Shown piece by piece: positions 1 through 6,381 of a DNA stretch of 13,223 nt (the first letter of the stretch is position 1; every line of letters starts with the position of its first letter). The position numbers and the translations under genes are program-made. Below the pieces are notes generated by a model. It saw only the letters and a program-made list of their open reading frames with translations, was not told the origin of the DNA and made no database searches. Source of the DNA: an uncultured Bacteroidales bacterium (GTDB lineage: Bacteria > Bacteroidota > Bacteroidia > Bacteroidales > Paludibacteraceae); contig CAIQOG010000065.1 in the NCBI GenBank assembly GCA_903873355.1, positions 1 through 13,223 on the forward strand, written 5' to 3'.

Positions 1-177
1 AATATACCGAAAAACACAACTGAACGTGAGTTGAAAAACGACTATATTATTCGTCGTGGTGCTATCGACTTCAACATTCCGCTGTTGACCAATGCCCGAC
101 TTGCTTCGGCCTTTATTACAGCTTTCTGCAGTAAAAGCATGGAAGATATTAAGATTAAGAGCTGGGACGAATACTAA
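1..177 (+). CDS. carB: Carbamoyl-phosphate synthase large subunit, C-terminal end (partial)
   Basis: This is the last 58 codons of a gene entering from the left, in the frame that starts at base 1 and ends in TAA at 175-177. The translation includes DYIIRRGAIDFNIPL, TNARLASAFI and the terminal KSWDEY. This matches the extreme C-terminus of the carbamoyl-phosphate synthase large chain (MGS-like regulatory domain) as I know it from Bacteroidota. The enzyme makes carbamoyl phosphate from glutamine-derived ammonia, bicarbonate and two ATP, for pyrimidine and arginine synthesis in the cytoplasm. Only the allosteric tail is visible, so catalytic residues cannot be checked. A hairpin terminator follows 30 bases after the stop, suggesting carB ends its transcription unit. 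Confidence 0.88.
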   Translation, partial: NIPKNTTERELKNDYIIRRGAIDFNIPLLTNARLASAFITAFCSKSMEDIKIKSWDEY

Positions 178-207
178 TTAGTTTATAGTTCGTAGTTTAT
201 AATTAAG

Positions 208-237
208 ACAGCCGGTTGCAGGAATGTAATCGGCTGT
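208..237 (+). terminator. Hairpin terminator after carB
   Basis: ACAGCCGGTTG (208-218) pairs with TAATCGGCTGT (227-237) around an 8-base loop. The stem has 11 pairs, two of them G-T wobbles, with a 7-bp perfect outer part. It is followed by AATATTTT, a modest T-rich tail. The position 30 bases after the carB stop fits intrinsic termination. Confidence 0.65.
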
Positions 238-300
238 AATATTTTGTGGATTTAATTAGGTTGCTGCCGTAATCATTAATCATTATTTTAAATTATCCCC

Positions 301-345
301 GCTATCTTCAGACTGCTCGACGGATCGGCAAGTTCGGGATGACGG
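301..345. repeat. Probable fragment of a dispersed intergenic repeat
   Basis: The strand complementary to 329-343 reads GTCATCCCGAACTTG, a phrase I recognise as common in dispersed intergenic repeats of many bacteria. It is embedded in a GC-richer patch (about 301-345) that contrasts with the AT-rich surroundings. No coding frame covers it. Whether it is repeated elsewhere in the genome cannot be seen from this window. Confidence 0.35.
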
Positions 346-417
346 GTATCTTATTCAGAGCGTCACTTGAAGTAACACCCTGACTATTTTCAAGCTATTA
401 ATTAGTTGCTTCAATTA

Positions 418-603
418 CTAAAGAGGTATCAGAACAAAGCCCAAACTCATTACAAAATAAATAATACCAATTAACATCAAAATAGCGAAAATCCAAAAAA
501 TCAAACTGTGATGTATCACTTTCCAGTGAAACTTTTGTTCATGTTGATCTTTGATAATATCCTGCCCAATAATTGTGTTTTCATTTTTCCCATTTTCTTT
601 CAT
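418..603 (-). CDS. Small single-pass membrane protein, unknown function
   Basis: A 61-residue frame with an ATG start. It has a charged, hydrophilic N-terminal half (MKENGKNENT onwards, ending KFHWK) followed by one long hydrophobic segment at about residues 34-60, rich in I, L, F and V. This is a coherent topology for a single-pass inner-membrane peptide with its tail in the cytoplasm, and not typical of a random shadow frame. I do not recognise a named family. It is convergent with carB. Upstream on the same strand, TGAACTTTG (at 688-697) resembles a degenerate Bacteroidota -7 box, which would leave a leader of about 80 bases. No partner gene is adjacent, so no role can be proposed. Confidence 0.5.
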   Translation of the reverse strand: MKENGKNENTIIGQDIIKDQHEQKFHWKVIHHSLIFWIFAILMLIGIIYFVMSLGFVLIPL

Positions 604-844
604 GTTCGTTTTATATTAAAATGTGAGTTTGATGTCAGGTTTGTTAGTTGAAAATTAACTGTAAACATTGTTATTTACCTTCCCGTGCAAAGTTCATAAT
701 TTTCAACCTGATTCAGCTTACAAAAATCTTGAAGAAATTTACATGATTCACACATAGTGGCAACACAGTTGGAATGTGATTTATTGAATTGACATTGTAT
801 AACACAGATTGCTATAGGGAACATTTACAATGAATTACGTTTTA

Positions 845-890
845 GACCTCTATCCCTAACCCTTTCTCCAAGGAGAAAGATTTCCCGAAC
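845..890. repeat. Repeat-like patch with perfect inverted repeat
   Basis: CTTTCTCC (862-869), AA, GGAGAAAG (872-879) form a perfect 8-bp inverted repeat. The preceding CCCTAACCC (855-863) makes a phrase I recognise as recurrent in dispersed intergenic repeats of bacteria. There is no T-tract on either side, so a terminator role is less likely. Copy number cannot be judged from one window. Confidence 0.4.
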
Positions 891-1028
891 ATGCCTTCTA
901 GCTCTAAAAGCCCTTGTTTTTGGACTCCAAACAAGCCCCCAAATCAAAACCCGGATGCAGCAATATAACCGCATGTTTTGTGTTATTACAAATAAATCTA
1001 TTTCAACTTTTGAACAATTACAATTTTA

Positions 1029-1046
1029 TATATGTTGTAACACATA
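1029..1046. promoter_or_regulatory. Imperfect palindrome, candidate MarR operator
   Basis: TATATGTT-GT-AACACATA is an 18-bp imperfect palindrome with 7 of 8 arm positions complementary and one further pair outside (1028/1047). It lies 44 bases before the DoxX ATG and about 17 bases downstream of a weak AACTTTTG sequence (1005-1012) that might be a -7 box. MarR dimers typically bind palindromes of this size near their own promoters, so autorepression is a reasonable inference. Confidence 0.4.
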
Positions 1047-1089
1047 TCGTTTAAACAACTAATTATTTTATCATTAAACATTTACAAGT

Positions 1090-1440
1090 ATGACAACAGA
1101 AATCAGTAAAGCAAGCAAAATCACAGCTTGGGTAATTTCGGGATTATTAACCGCATTATTTTTATTTAGTGCATCGGGCAAACTTATGCATCCCGAGCAA
1201 ATGGCACAAATGAAACTGGCCGATTGGCGCATTATTATTGCAATTGGCGAAGCCGTTTCGGCCTTATTATTTTTAGTTCCTAAAACCAATAAGCTGGGAA
1301 CAGTGCTTTTAAGCTCTTACCTGGGTGGTGCTATCATTATTCACATGACAGGCGGAATGCCCATTACAATGCCAGCCATAGTGTTGATTTTGGTTTGGGT
1401 TACAGGCATTTTAAGAAATCCTGAAATGATAAAACTATAA
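1090..1440 (+). CDS. DoxX-like integral membrane protein
   Basis: A 116-residue protein with four predicted membrane helices at about residues 11-29, 47-64, 68-86 and 92-109. Features typical of small DoxX-like proteins (DoxX_2 type) are SGKL at 29-32 after helix 1, a membrane-embedded Glu at 54 (GEAVSALLF), and YLGGAIIIH at 77-85. It sits in the inner membrane. The biochemical role of this group is not settled; some relatives are linked to quinone or redox stress. Its stop is 3 bases from the start of the MarR gene, so the two are almost certainly co-transcribed, and the protein is probably the regulator's main target. The ATG at 1090 gives a normal family length. Confidence 0.82.
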   Translation: MTTEISKASKITAWVISGLLTALFLFSASGKLMHPEQMAQMKLADWRIIIAIGEAVSALLFLVPKTNKLGTVLLSSYLGGAIIIHMTGGMPITMPAIVLILVWVTGILRNPEMIKL

Positions 1441-1443
1441 TCA

Positions 1444-1893
1444 ATGAAAATTGAAGATGAAATAAAAGGCCGATTCCGGAACGAGCGCCACAAAGGGTTA
1501 ATCAATCTGACGTTTACGGTAAAGCAACTGAGCTATAACTTTTTGCAAAGTTTAAAGTTGCACGGATTAACCGAACCTCAATACAATATATTGCGGGTGT
1601 TGCGTGGATTTCGTTCCGAAGGCCCATCTTCAATTGGCTTTTTGAAAGAGCGAATACTCGACCGTAGTTCCGATGTCAGCCGGTTGGTAGATAAACTTTA
1701 TGAAAAAGGCCTGATCGACCGCAAGGAAAACGACACAGATCGCAGGCAAAAAGATGTGGAGATTACTGAAAAAGGACTTGAGCTTTTAGTTGATATGCAG
1801 GAATGTGAAAATCAGGTAGATGATGTACTGCACAACCTGACTGATGAAGAAGTTGTGGAGCTAAACCGATTGTTGGATAAAATCAGGGAATAA
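1444..1893 (+). CDS. MarR-family winged-helix transcriptional regulator
   Basis: A 149-residue, all-helical winged-helix protein of typical MarR length. The N-terminal dimer helix is about 15-38; HGLTEPQYNILRVL (40-53) is the conserved second segment. The recognition helix is about 73-91 (DRSSDVSRLVDKLYEKG), and the wing is NDTDRRQKDVEITEKG (96-111) with the family-typical D-x-R-R pattern. The C-terminal dimer helix is about 116-148. The only cysteine is Cys121, so the N-terminal peroxide-sensing cysteine of OhrR-type members is absent; a small-molecule ligand is more likely than thiol sensing, but that is inference. It lies 3 bases after the DoxX gene, and a palindrome upstream of the pair is the candidate binding site. 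Confidence 0.9.
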   Translation: MKIEDEIKGRFRNERHKGLINLTFTVKQLSYNFLQSLKLHGLTEPQYNILRVLRGFRSEGPSSIGFLKERILDRSSDVSRLVDKLYEKGLIDRKENDTDRRQKDVEITEKGLELLVDMQECENQVDDVLHNLTDEEVVELNRLLDKIRE

Positions 1894-1929
1894 ACATTTT
1901 GCGAATCAAAAATGGTTAAGTAAAATGAT

Positions 1930-1937
1930 TACTTTTG
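1930..1937 (+). promoter_or_regulatory. Bacteroidota -7 box before the M50 peptidase gene
   Basis: TACTTTTG matches TAnnTTTG exactly and is followed by TGC. Transcription would start about 10 bases before the ATG at 1957, giving a very short leader. No good -33 TTTG is found at the usual spacing, so the call rests on the -7 box alone. Confidence 0.45.
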
Positions 1938-1956
1938 TGCATTAATCAGTTAAACT

Positions 1957-2586
1957 ATGGGATTAGATTTAGATGGAATATTGAAAATTGCACCGGCAGC
2001 AGTAATCGGGCTGACAGTTCATGAGTTTTCGCATGCCTATGCTGCATATAAACTGGGAGACGAAACGGCTAAAAATGATGGACGGTTGACGCTGAACCCC
2101 TTGAAACACATTGATTGGTTGGGTTTCTTTCTGATTATTATTGCCGGATTTGGTTGGGCTAAACCGGTGATGTTTAATCCTGATAATCTGAAAAACAAAC
2201 ATCGTGACGAAATAATTATTGCCATTGCAGGTCCGGTTTCAAATTTTGTGCTTGCAATACTGTTTTTTATTGTTGCCAGACTACTCTATATGGTGGACGG
2301 AATCGGCGTTGATTTTATTCAACTTATTGTAATTTGGGGAGTTATAAATTTCGGATTGTTTGTTTTTAATCTGATTCCCATTCCGCCCTTGGATGGTTCG
2401 CATGTATATCTTACTTTCCTGAAAGAAATTCACCCAAAGTTGATGATGAACTTATACAGATACGGAACGCTGGGTTTATTCCTGATAATTATTGCTGAAA
2501 ATAAGTTTCATATCAATATTTTGCATCTTTCAAACCTCGTTCATGGAATTACCACTTTCTTTCTCCGACTTTTGAATTTCAACTAA
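1957..2586 (+). CDS. Site-2 protease family (M50) membrane metallopeptidase
   Basis: A 209-residue polytopic membrane protein. HEFSH at 22-26 is the zinc-binding HExxH motif inside the first membrane segment. NLIPIPPLDG at 138-147 is the second conserved motif, whose Asp146 supplies a further metal ligand. NPLKHID (47-53) and AIAGPVSNF (89-97) are also family-typical. It is the compact form lacking PDZ and CBS domains, as in Bacillus SpoIVFB-like or standalone 'site-2 protease family' proteins. The active site lies in the membrane and the substrate is unknown, because no anti-sigma factor or regulator neighbour is visible. The start at 1957 places the motif at the usual distance from the N-terminus. 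Its TAA ends at 2586, immediately against the convergent rocD stop. Confidence 0.88.
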   Translation: MGLDLDGILKIAPAAVIGLTVHEFSHAYAAYKLGDETAKNDGRLTLNPLKHIDWLGFFLIIIAGFGWAKPVMFNPDNLKNKHRDEIIIAIAGPVSNFVLAILFFIVARLLYMVDGIGVDFIQLIVIWGVINFGLFVFNLIPIPPLDGSHVYLTFLKEIHPKLMMNLYRYGTLGLFLIIIAENKFHINILHLSNLVHGITTFFLRLLNFN

Positions 2587-3825
2587 TCATTCAAATTCCC
2601 GGATGGTTCTGCGGATAATTTCAACACATTCAAGCAATTGCTCTTTTGTGATAACCAATGGCGGTGCAAACCGAATAATGTTGGTATGAGTTGGTTTAGC
2701 CAGTAAACCGTTTTCGAGTAACTTGACGCAAATATCCCACGCAAGATTCTTATGCCCCTCATTATTAATCACTAAAGCATTCAACAAACCCTTTCCACGT
2801 ACGAACGATGCTATTCGGGATTTTTCACACAGTTTTCGCAGTTCAGATCTGAAAATTTCGCCAAGGACATAAGCGTTATCAGCAAGTTTTTCATCTTTTA
2901 TTACTTCCAGTGCCGAAATGGCCACAGCTGCTGCCAACGGATTTCCACCAAAGGTTGAACCATGCTGGCCGGGATGAAAAACATCCATAATTTCGGTACT
3001 TGAAAGCACTGCCGAAACCGGATAAACTCCTCCTGAAAGTGCTTTTCCGAGAATCAGAATATCGGGATGTACATTTTCATAATTGCAAGCCAGTAACTTA
3101 CCCGTACGGGCAAGTCCTGTCTGCACTTCATCGGCAATAAAAAGTACATTATGCTGACGGCAAAGTTCGTAACATTTCATTAAATAACCATCGTCGGGGA
3201 CATACGCACCTGCCTCACCCTGAATTGGTTCTACCAAAAAACCTGCAATATTTGAATTTTCTTTCAATACCTTTTCAAGTGAACCGGCATCGTTGAACGG
3301 AATTACAATAAACCCCGGAGTATATGGACCATAATTCGTAAAAGCATCCGGATCAACTGAAAAAGAAATTATCGTTGTGGTACGACCATGAAAGTTATTC
3401 TGACACACAACAATCTGAGCTGAATTTTCAGATAATCCTTTCTTTTCATAAGCCCATTTACGGCAGAGTTTCAGCGCAGTTTCCACCGCTTCAGCACCTG
3501 TATTCATTGGCAATACCTTTTCATACCCAAAATATTGCGTTATGAATTGTTCGTATTCACCCAACCGACTGTTGTAGAAAGCACGGGAAGTAAGTGTCAG
3601 TTTTTGAGCCTGTTCCACTAAGGTATTGATAATCGTTGGATGACAATGTCCCTGATTAACAGCGGAGTAAGCCGACAGAAAATCGTAATACTTCTTTCCT
3701 TCCACATCCCACACAAATACGCCTTCACCACGGTCGAGAACCACAGGAAGTGGATGATAGTTATGCGCTCCGTATTTATTTTCGAGAGCCATAAGTTCGG
3801 TGGATGTTGGTTTATTATTCATCAT
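2587..3825 (-). CDS. rocD: Ornithine aminotransferase (ornithine--oxo-acid transaminase)
   Basis: A 412-residue class III, fold-type I PLP aminotransferase. Recognisable elements are [11 protein letters not shown] (53-63), NTGAEAVE (108-115, phosphate binding), FHGRT (145-149), EPIQGEAG (199-206), ADEVQTG (231-237, with Asp232 contacting the PLP nitrogen) and LGKALSGG (259-266, with Lys261 as the Schiff-base lysine). The YSAVNQGH segment and Arg148 correspond to the ornithine-specific Tyr and Arg of ornithine aminotransferases, which separates it from acetylornithine aminotransferase (ArgD). It transfers the delta-amino group of ornithine to 2-oxoglutarate, giving glutamate-5-semialdehyde and glutamate. 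It is the last gene of the operon with the two penteins, with a 60-base gap after ctlX. Two ATGs in tandem (3825, 3822) offer equivalent starts. Confidence 0.9.
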   Translation of the reverse strand: MMNNKPTSTELMALENKYGAHNYHPLPVVLDRGEGVFVWDVEGKKYYDFLSAYSAVNQGHCHPTIINTLVEQAQKLTLTSRAFYNSRLGEYEQFITQYFGYEKVLPMNTGAEAVETALKLCRKWAYEKKGLSENSAQIVVCQNNFHGRTTTIISFSVDPDAFTNYGPYTPGFIVIPFNDAGSLEKVLKENSNIAGFLVEPIQGEAGAYVPDDGYLMKCYELCRQHNVLFIADEVQTGLARTGKLLACNYENVHPDILILGKALSGGVYPVSAVLSSTEIMDVFHPGQHGSTFGGNPLAAAVAISALEVIKDEKLADNAYVLGEIFRSELRKLCEKSRIASFVRGKGLLNALVINNEGHKNLAWDICVKLLENGLLAKPTHTNIIRFAPPLVITKEQLLECVEIIRRTIREFE

Positions 3826-3831
3826 AAGAAG

Positions 3832-3877
3832 TTATTCGGTAATTGGTTATTTGTTTATTCGGGAATTTGGTTATTTA
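3832..3877. repeat. Two tandem copies of a 22-23 bp word between ctlX and rocD
   Basis: Copy one (3832-3853, 22 bp) and copy two (3855-3877, 23 bp) agree apart from two substitutions and one inserted T; both read TTATTCGG, AATT, GGTTATTT in order. They fill most of the 60-base gap between ctlX and rocD. They are non-coding and not obviously palindromic. Confidence 0.65.
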
Positions 3878-3885
3878 GTTATCAA

Positions 3886-4821
3886 CTATTCATTATAACA
3901 GAATATCTCAGCCATCATGCATCGTACACTACCTCCACCAATTTGTTCGATAGTTGGGATGGGAATGATAATCAATTCATTATACGATTTCAACTGCTCA
4001 ATTTGATGTACCTGTAACGAACTATAGGCAGTCTGAGACATAACTAAAAATCGTTTGCCATGCTTATTATTTACCTGTAACATATTTCCGGCAAAGCAAT
4101 TCATTTGTACTTCTGATATTTCGACTATTGTTTTTCCCGTTCGTTTGAATGATTCCAGAACTTCTGTTCGCTCTTTTATGTCGTCAATACTATCTGAACA
4201 GATTATCACATAGTTATCACACACAGAAAGCATTACGTTTGTGTGATAGACAGGCAGTCTTTTGTCATCTACGCTCTGGAATGCAGTAAAACATACCGCT
4301 TCGAAACCAAAAGTACAACAGAACTGTAAAAAAACAGTTTTATCAGTACGTTCGGATAAGGCAGCATAAGCTATTTTATTTTCCCGATCGAGAACCATAC
4401 TACCTGTACCTTCCAGAAAAAGGTTTTGTTCTTCCCAAAAACTAAAGTCATCCACGTTATTTAATACGCATCCATGCTCTTCAATAAGTCCCATAATATC
4501 ACGTCGTCGCTCCAGCCGGCGATTCGGTGCAAACATAGGATATAACACCACTTGTCCTCCATCGTGAAAAGAAATCCAGTTATTTGGAAAAATTGAATCT
4601 GGAGTATGAGGTTGCTTCGTATCTTTAACAACTATTACATCAATGCCCTTCGCCCGTAATAATTCAACCATATTCCTGAATTCTTCCAAAGCAAGTTTCT
4701 GTAAATCCGCAGTTTCATCAACTTTTTTTTGTTGAAAATAATTATTTACAGCCGTTTCTGCATTAAACCCGAACAATACAGGCTCAATCATTAGAATGGT
4801 GTTAGTTGTCTGGTTTTTCAT
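3886..4821 (-). CDS. ctlX: CtlX-like citrulline hydrolase (pentein superfamily)
   Basis: A 311-residue pentein of the CtlX / COG4874 type, counted from the ATG at 4821. Visible active-site elements are FPNNW (78-82) at the substrate-binding position, EGTGS (137-141, Glu137), YHTNVML (192-198, His193) and GGGSVRCMM (295-303, Cys301 as nucleophile). The Glu-His-Cys order and spacing parallel succinylarginine dihydrolase AstB. Family annotation points to hydrolysis of citrulline to ornithine with release of ammonia and CO2, which suits its place between an arginine-deiminase-like gene and rocD. A start at 4872 would overlap the upstream gene by 31 bases; the 4821 start leaves a 20-base gap and begins directly before the family core (TILMIEP), so I prefer it. 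Exact substrate is inference. Confidence 0.78.
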   Translation of the reverse strand: MKNQTTNTILMIEPVLFGFNAETAVNNYFQQKKVDETADLQKLALEEFRNMVELLRAKGIDVIVVKDTKQPHTPDSIFPNNWISFHDGGQVVLYPMFAPNRRLERRRDIMGLIEEHGCVLNNVDDFSFWEEQNLFLEGTGSMVLDRENKIAYAALSERTDKTVFLQFCCTFGFEAVCFTAFQSVDDKRLPVYHTNVMLSVCDNYVIICSDSIDDIKERTEVLESFKRTGKTIVEISEVQMNCFAGNMLQVNNKHGKRFLVMSQTAYSSLQVHQIEQLKSYNELIIIPIPTIEQIGGGSVRCMMAEIFCYNE

Positions 4822-4841
4822 AGTTCTGATTTTTATTACTC

Positions 4842-5756
4842 TTATTCCCTCACTAATGGCATTGTAGAACAACGCAACAAACCGCCCATTTTGGATATTT
4901 CAAAATAAGGAACACGTTCAACGGTAAGTCCCCAGTTGTTTTCCAAATGGTTATTCAGTCGTGTAAAACGCTCTTCTGATACAACCACAGTAGGTGAAAT
5001 AGAAAGTATATTGGTATTCATGTAATACATTTCCTCCTGAGTAATTTCAAATAAATTTTGCTGTCCGAATATTTCTACAATCCGATAATAATCAGCCTCA
5101 TTCGCAAAACCATCTCTGTAAATAATAGCTTTGCCATTATCAACAGGCATAAAGGTACAATCCAAATGCAACACTCCTGCACGGGGATTGGTATCATGCT
5201 TTTTCAATTCAACAGGAATAAAGGTTTTTTCGGGACAAATTTCTTTCAGAAAATTAAAGGCATATAAATTAGTACGTGCTGTTTTTAGCTGGGAATAATC
5301 GGGCCGGGTATACAGCCCTACAAAAACTATATCATTAAACAACACCACATCACCACCTTCAACATGTGCTTTCTCCGGCAAATTGTAGATTTTATTGTAC
5401 GAAATCTGATCGTAAACTACTTCATACGCTTCTTTTTCATCTTCCCTATCCGGAATAATATTGGAATTAATAATTTTATCATCAATTACGAAAGCCACGT
5501 CGCGAGCAAAAACCTGATTACAGTTCTCCAGCGTCCACGGACGAAAAACCTGTACATTGTATTTTTGAAACACTTTTTCAAAAGAATTCATTTCTTTATA
5601 TACTGCTTCCTCGGTAGGATAAATACCAAGAGAAACAGATTCAAAGGTTTTTGCATCAAATGTTTTTTCCAAAGCAGGAATAGAACCAAGTGAACCGGGC
5701 TGACCTAAAACTACTGCACGGAGTCTGGATGTTTCGTTTTTTACGTTAAGATGCAT
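4842..5756 (-). CDS. Arginine deiminase-family hydrolase (pentein, DDAH/amidinotransferase-like)
   Basis: A 304-residue pentein, shorter than classical arginine deiminases (about 400) and close to DDAH size. Motifs are FARD (83-86, guanidinium-binding Asp86), HVEGGD (131-136, Glu133), LHLDCTF (196-202, His197) and GGLLRCSTMP (291-300, nucleophile Cys296). These give a complete Cys-His-Glu centre with the FxRD motif of guanidine-modifying enzymes. The likely reaction is deimination of arginine or a derivative to citrulline and ammonia; an amidinotransferase or dimethylargininase activity cannot be excluded. It is the first gene of the operon with ctlX and rocD. The longer frame starting at 5783 would overlap the -7 box at 5773-5780, so the ATG at 5756 (MHLNVKNE) is the start. 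Confidence 0.8.
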   Translation of the reverse strand: MHLNVKNETSRLRAVVLGQPGSLGSIPALEKTFDAKTFESVSLGIYPTEEAVYKEMNSFEKVFQKYNVQVFRPWTLENCNQVFARDVAFVIDDKIINSNIIPDREDEKEAYEVVYDQISYNKIYNLPEKAHVEGGDVVLFNDIVFVGLYTRPDYSQLKTARTNLYAFNFLKEICPEKTFIPVELKKHDTNPRAGVLHLDCTFMPVDNGKAIIYRDGFANEADYYRIVEIFGQQNLFEITQEEMYYMNTNILSISPTVVVSEERFTRLNNHLENNWGLTVERVPYFEISKMGGLLRCSTMPLVRE

Positions 5757-5772
5757 GTGTTTTGAATTTTTA

Positions 5773-5802
5773 CAAAGATACAAATTGAATTCACATTACA
5801 AA
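5773..5802 (-). promoter_or_regulatory. Promoter of the arginine/citrulline/ornithine operon
   Basis: On the minus strand, TTTG (5799-5802) and TATCTTTG (5773-5780) are separated by 18 bases, close to the Bacteroidota consensus (TTTG, 19-21, TAnnTTTG). Transcription would begin near 5766, about 10 bases before the ATG at 5756. It excludes the upstream ATG at 5783. Confidence 0.75.
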
Positions 5803-5858
5803 ATAAAAAACAAGGAAAAATGTCTAATTAATGCATAAATATTTAGTTGGAAAATAAA

Positions 5859-5893
5859 AAAGTCAGCATTCAAATTTTCTGAATGCTGACTTT
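5859..5893 (-). terminator. Strong intrinsic terminator after the cyclophilin gene
   Basis: A perfect 14-bp stem (5859-5872 with 5880-5893; core GTCAGCATTCA / TGAATGCTGAC) encloses the 7-base loop AATTTTC. On the minus strand it is followed by a T-rich tract (complement of 5849-5858). It lies 18 bases after the cyclophilin stop and separates that run from the promoter of the arginine operon. Confidence 0.85.
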
Positions 5894-5911
5894 CAATTAC
5901 TTACTTATATT

Positions 5912-6346
5912 TTATTCTGAAACTTCGATCTTCAGGATTTTATCACCTGCACGAATCGCATCAATAACTTCCAAACCTTCCACAACTTTTCCAAAGCAAG
6001 TATGTTGACGATCTAAGTGTGAAGTATTTTTGCGCGAATGACAGATAAAGAACTGTGAACCACCGGTATTACGTCCGGCATGTGCCATAGATAACACTCC
6101 ACGATCGTGGAATTGATTTCCGCCATCCAACTCACATGGAATTGTATAACCCGGGCCACCAACACCTGTACCTTTAGGACAACCGCCCTGAATAACGAAA
6201 TCGGGTATAACGCGGTGGAAAGTCAATCCATCATAAAAGCCACTGGAAGCAAGTTTAATAAAGTTAGCTACTGTACCGGGAGCATCCTGTTCGTAAAATT
6301 CGACCTGCATCTCCCCTTTCTCTGTAATGATTTTTGCTGTTTTCAT
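5912..6346 (-). CDS. Cyclophilin-type peptidyl-prolyl cis-trans isomerase
   Basis: A 144-residue single-domain cyclophilin with no signal peptide, so cytoplasmic. [13 protein letters not shown] (43-55) carries the catalytic Arg45. GSQFFI (96-101) and [11 protein letters not shown] (111-121) complete the active-site groove. It catalyses cis-trans isomerisation of Xaa-Pro bonds and assists protein folding. The residue matching Trp121 of human cyclophilin A is His110, a substitution seen in bacterial cyclophilins that usually lowers cyclosporin binding. It is the last gene of a minus-strand run, 35 bases after the pseudouridine synthase and 18 bases before a strong terminator. It could be named ppiA or ppiB; the sequence alone does not decide. 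Confidence 0.92.
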   Translation of the reverse strand: MKTAKIITEKGEMQVEFYEQDAPGTVANFIKLASSGFYDGLTFHRVIPDFVIQGGCPKGTGVGGPGYTIPCELDGGNQFHDRGVLSMAHAGRNTGGSQFFICHSRKNTSHLDRQHTCFGKVVEGLEVIDAIRAGDKILKIEVSE

Positions 6347-6381
6347 TCTTAAAATATTAAATTGTTTTTGTATTACTTTTA

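Larger units (their letters stand above)
604..1089. other. Long non-coding stretch between the small membrane gene and the DoxX gene
   Basis: I see no credible coding frame on either strand in these 486 bases. The segment holds a repeat-like patch with a perfect 8-bp inverted repeat (862-879), a possible degenerate promoter for the leftward small gene (about 685-700), a weak AACTTTTG -7-like sequence (1005-1012) and an imperfect palindrome (1029-1046) before the DoxX-MarR unit. The remainder is AT-rich without visible structure. Confidence 0.6.

Noticed and set aside
1074..1289. Minus-strand frame of 71 codons opposite the DoxX gene
   Set aside because: Its hydrophobic character mirrors the membrane protein on the other strand; there is no independent support.
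3832..3877. CRISPR-like array from the tandem words
   Set aside because: Only two directly adjacent copies with no unique spacers and no cas genes nearby.
3640..4017. Plus-strand frame of 125 codons across rocD and ctlX
   Set aside because: It is antisense to two well-supported enzymes and spans their gap, with no family features.
4822..4872. Longer CtlX start at 4872
   Set aside because: It would overlap the upstream gene by 31 bases; the ATG at 4821 fits both the family start and normal operon spacing.
5757..5783. Upstream ATG for the first pentein (frame starting at 5783)
   Set aside because: It overlaps the -7 box of the operon promoter, and the extra nine residues have no family support.
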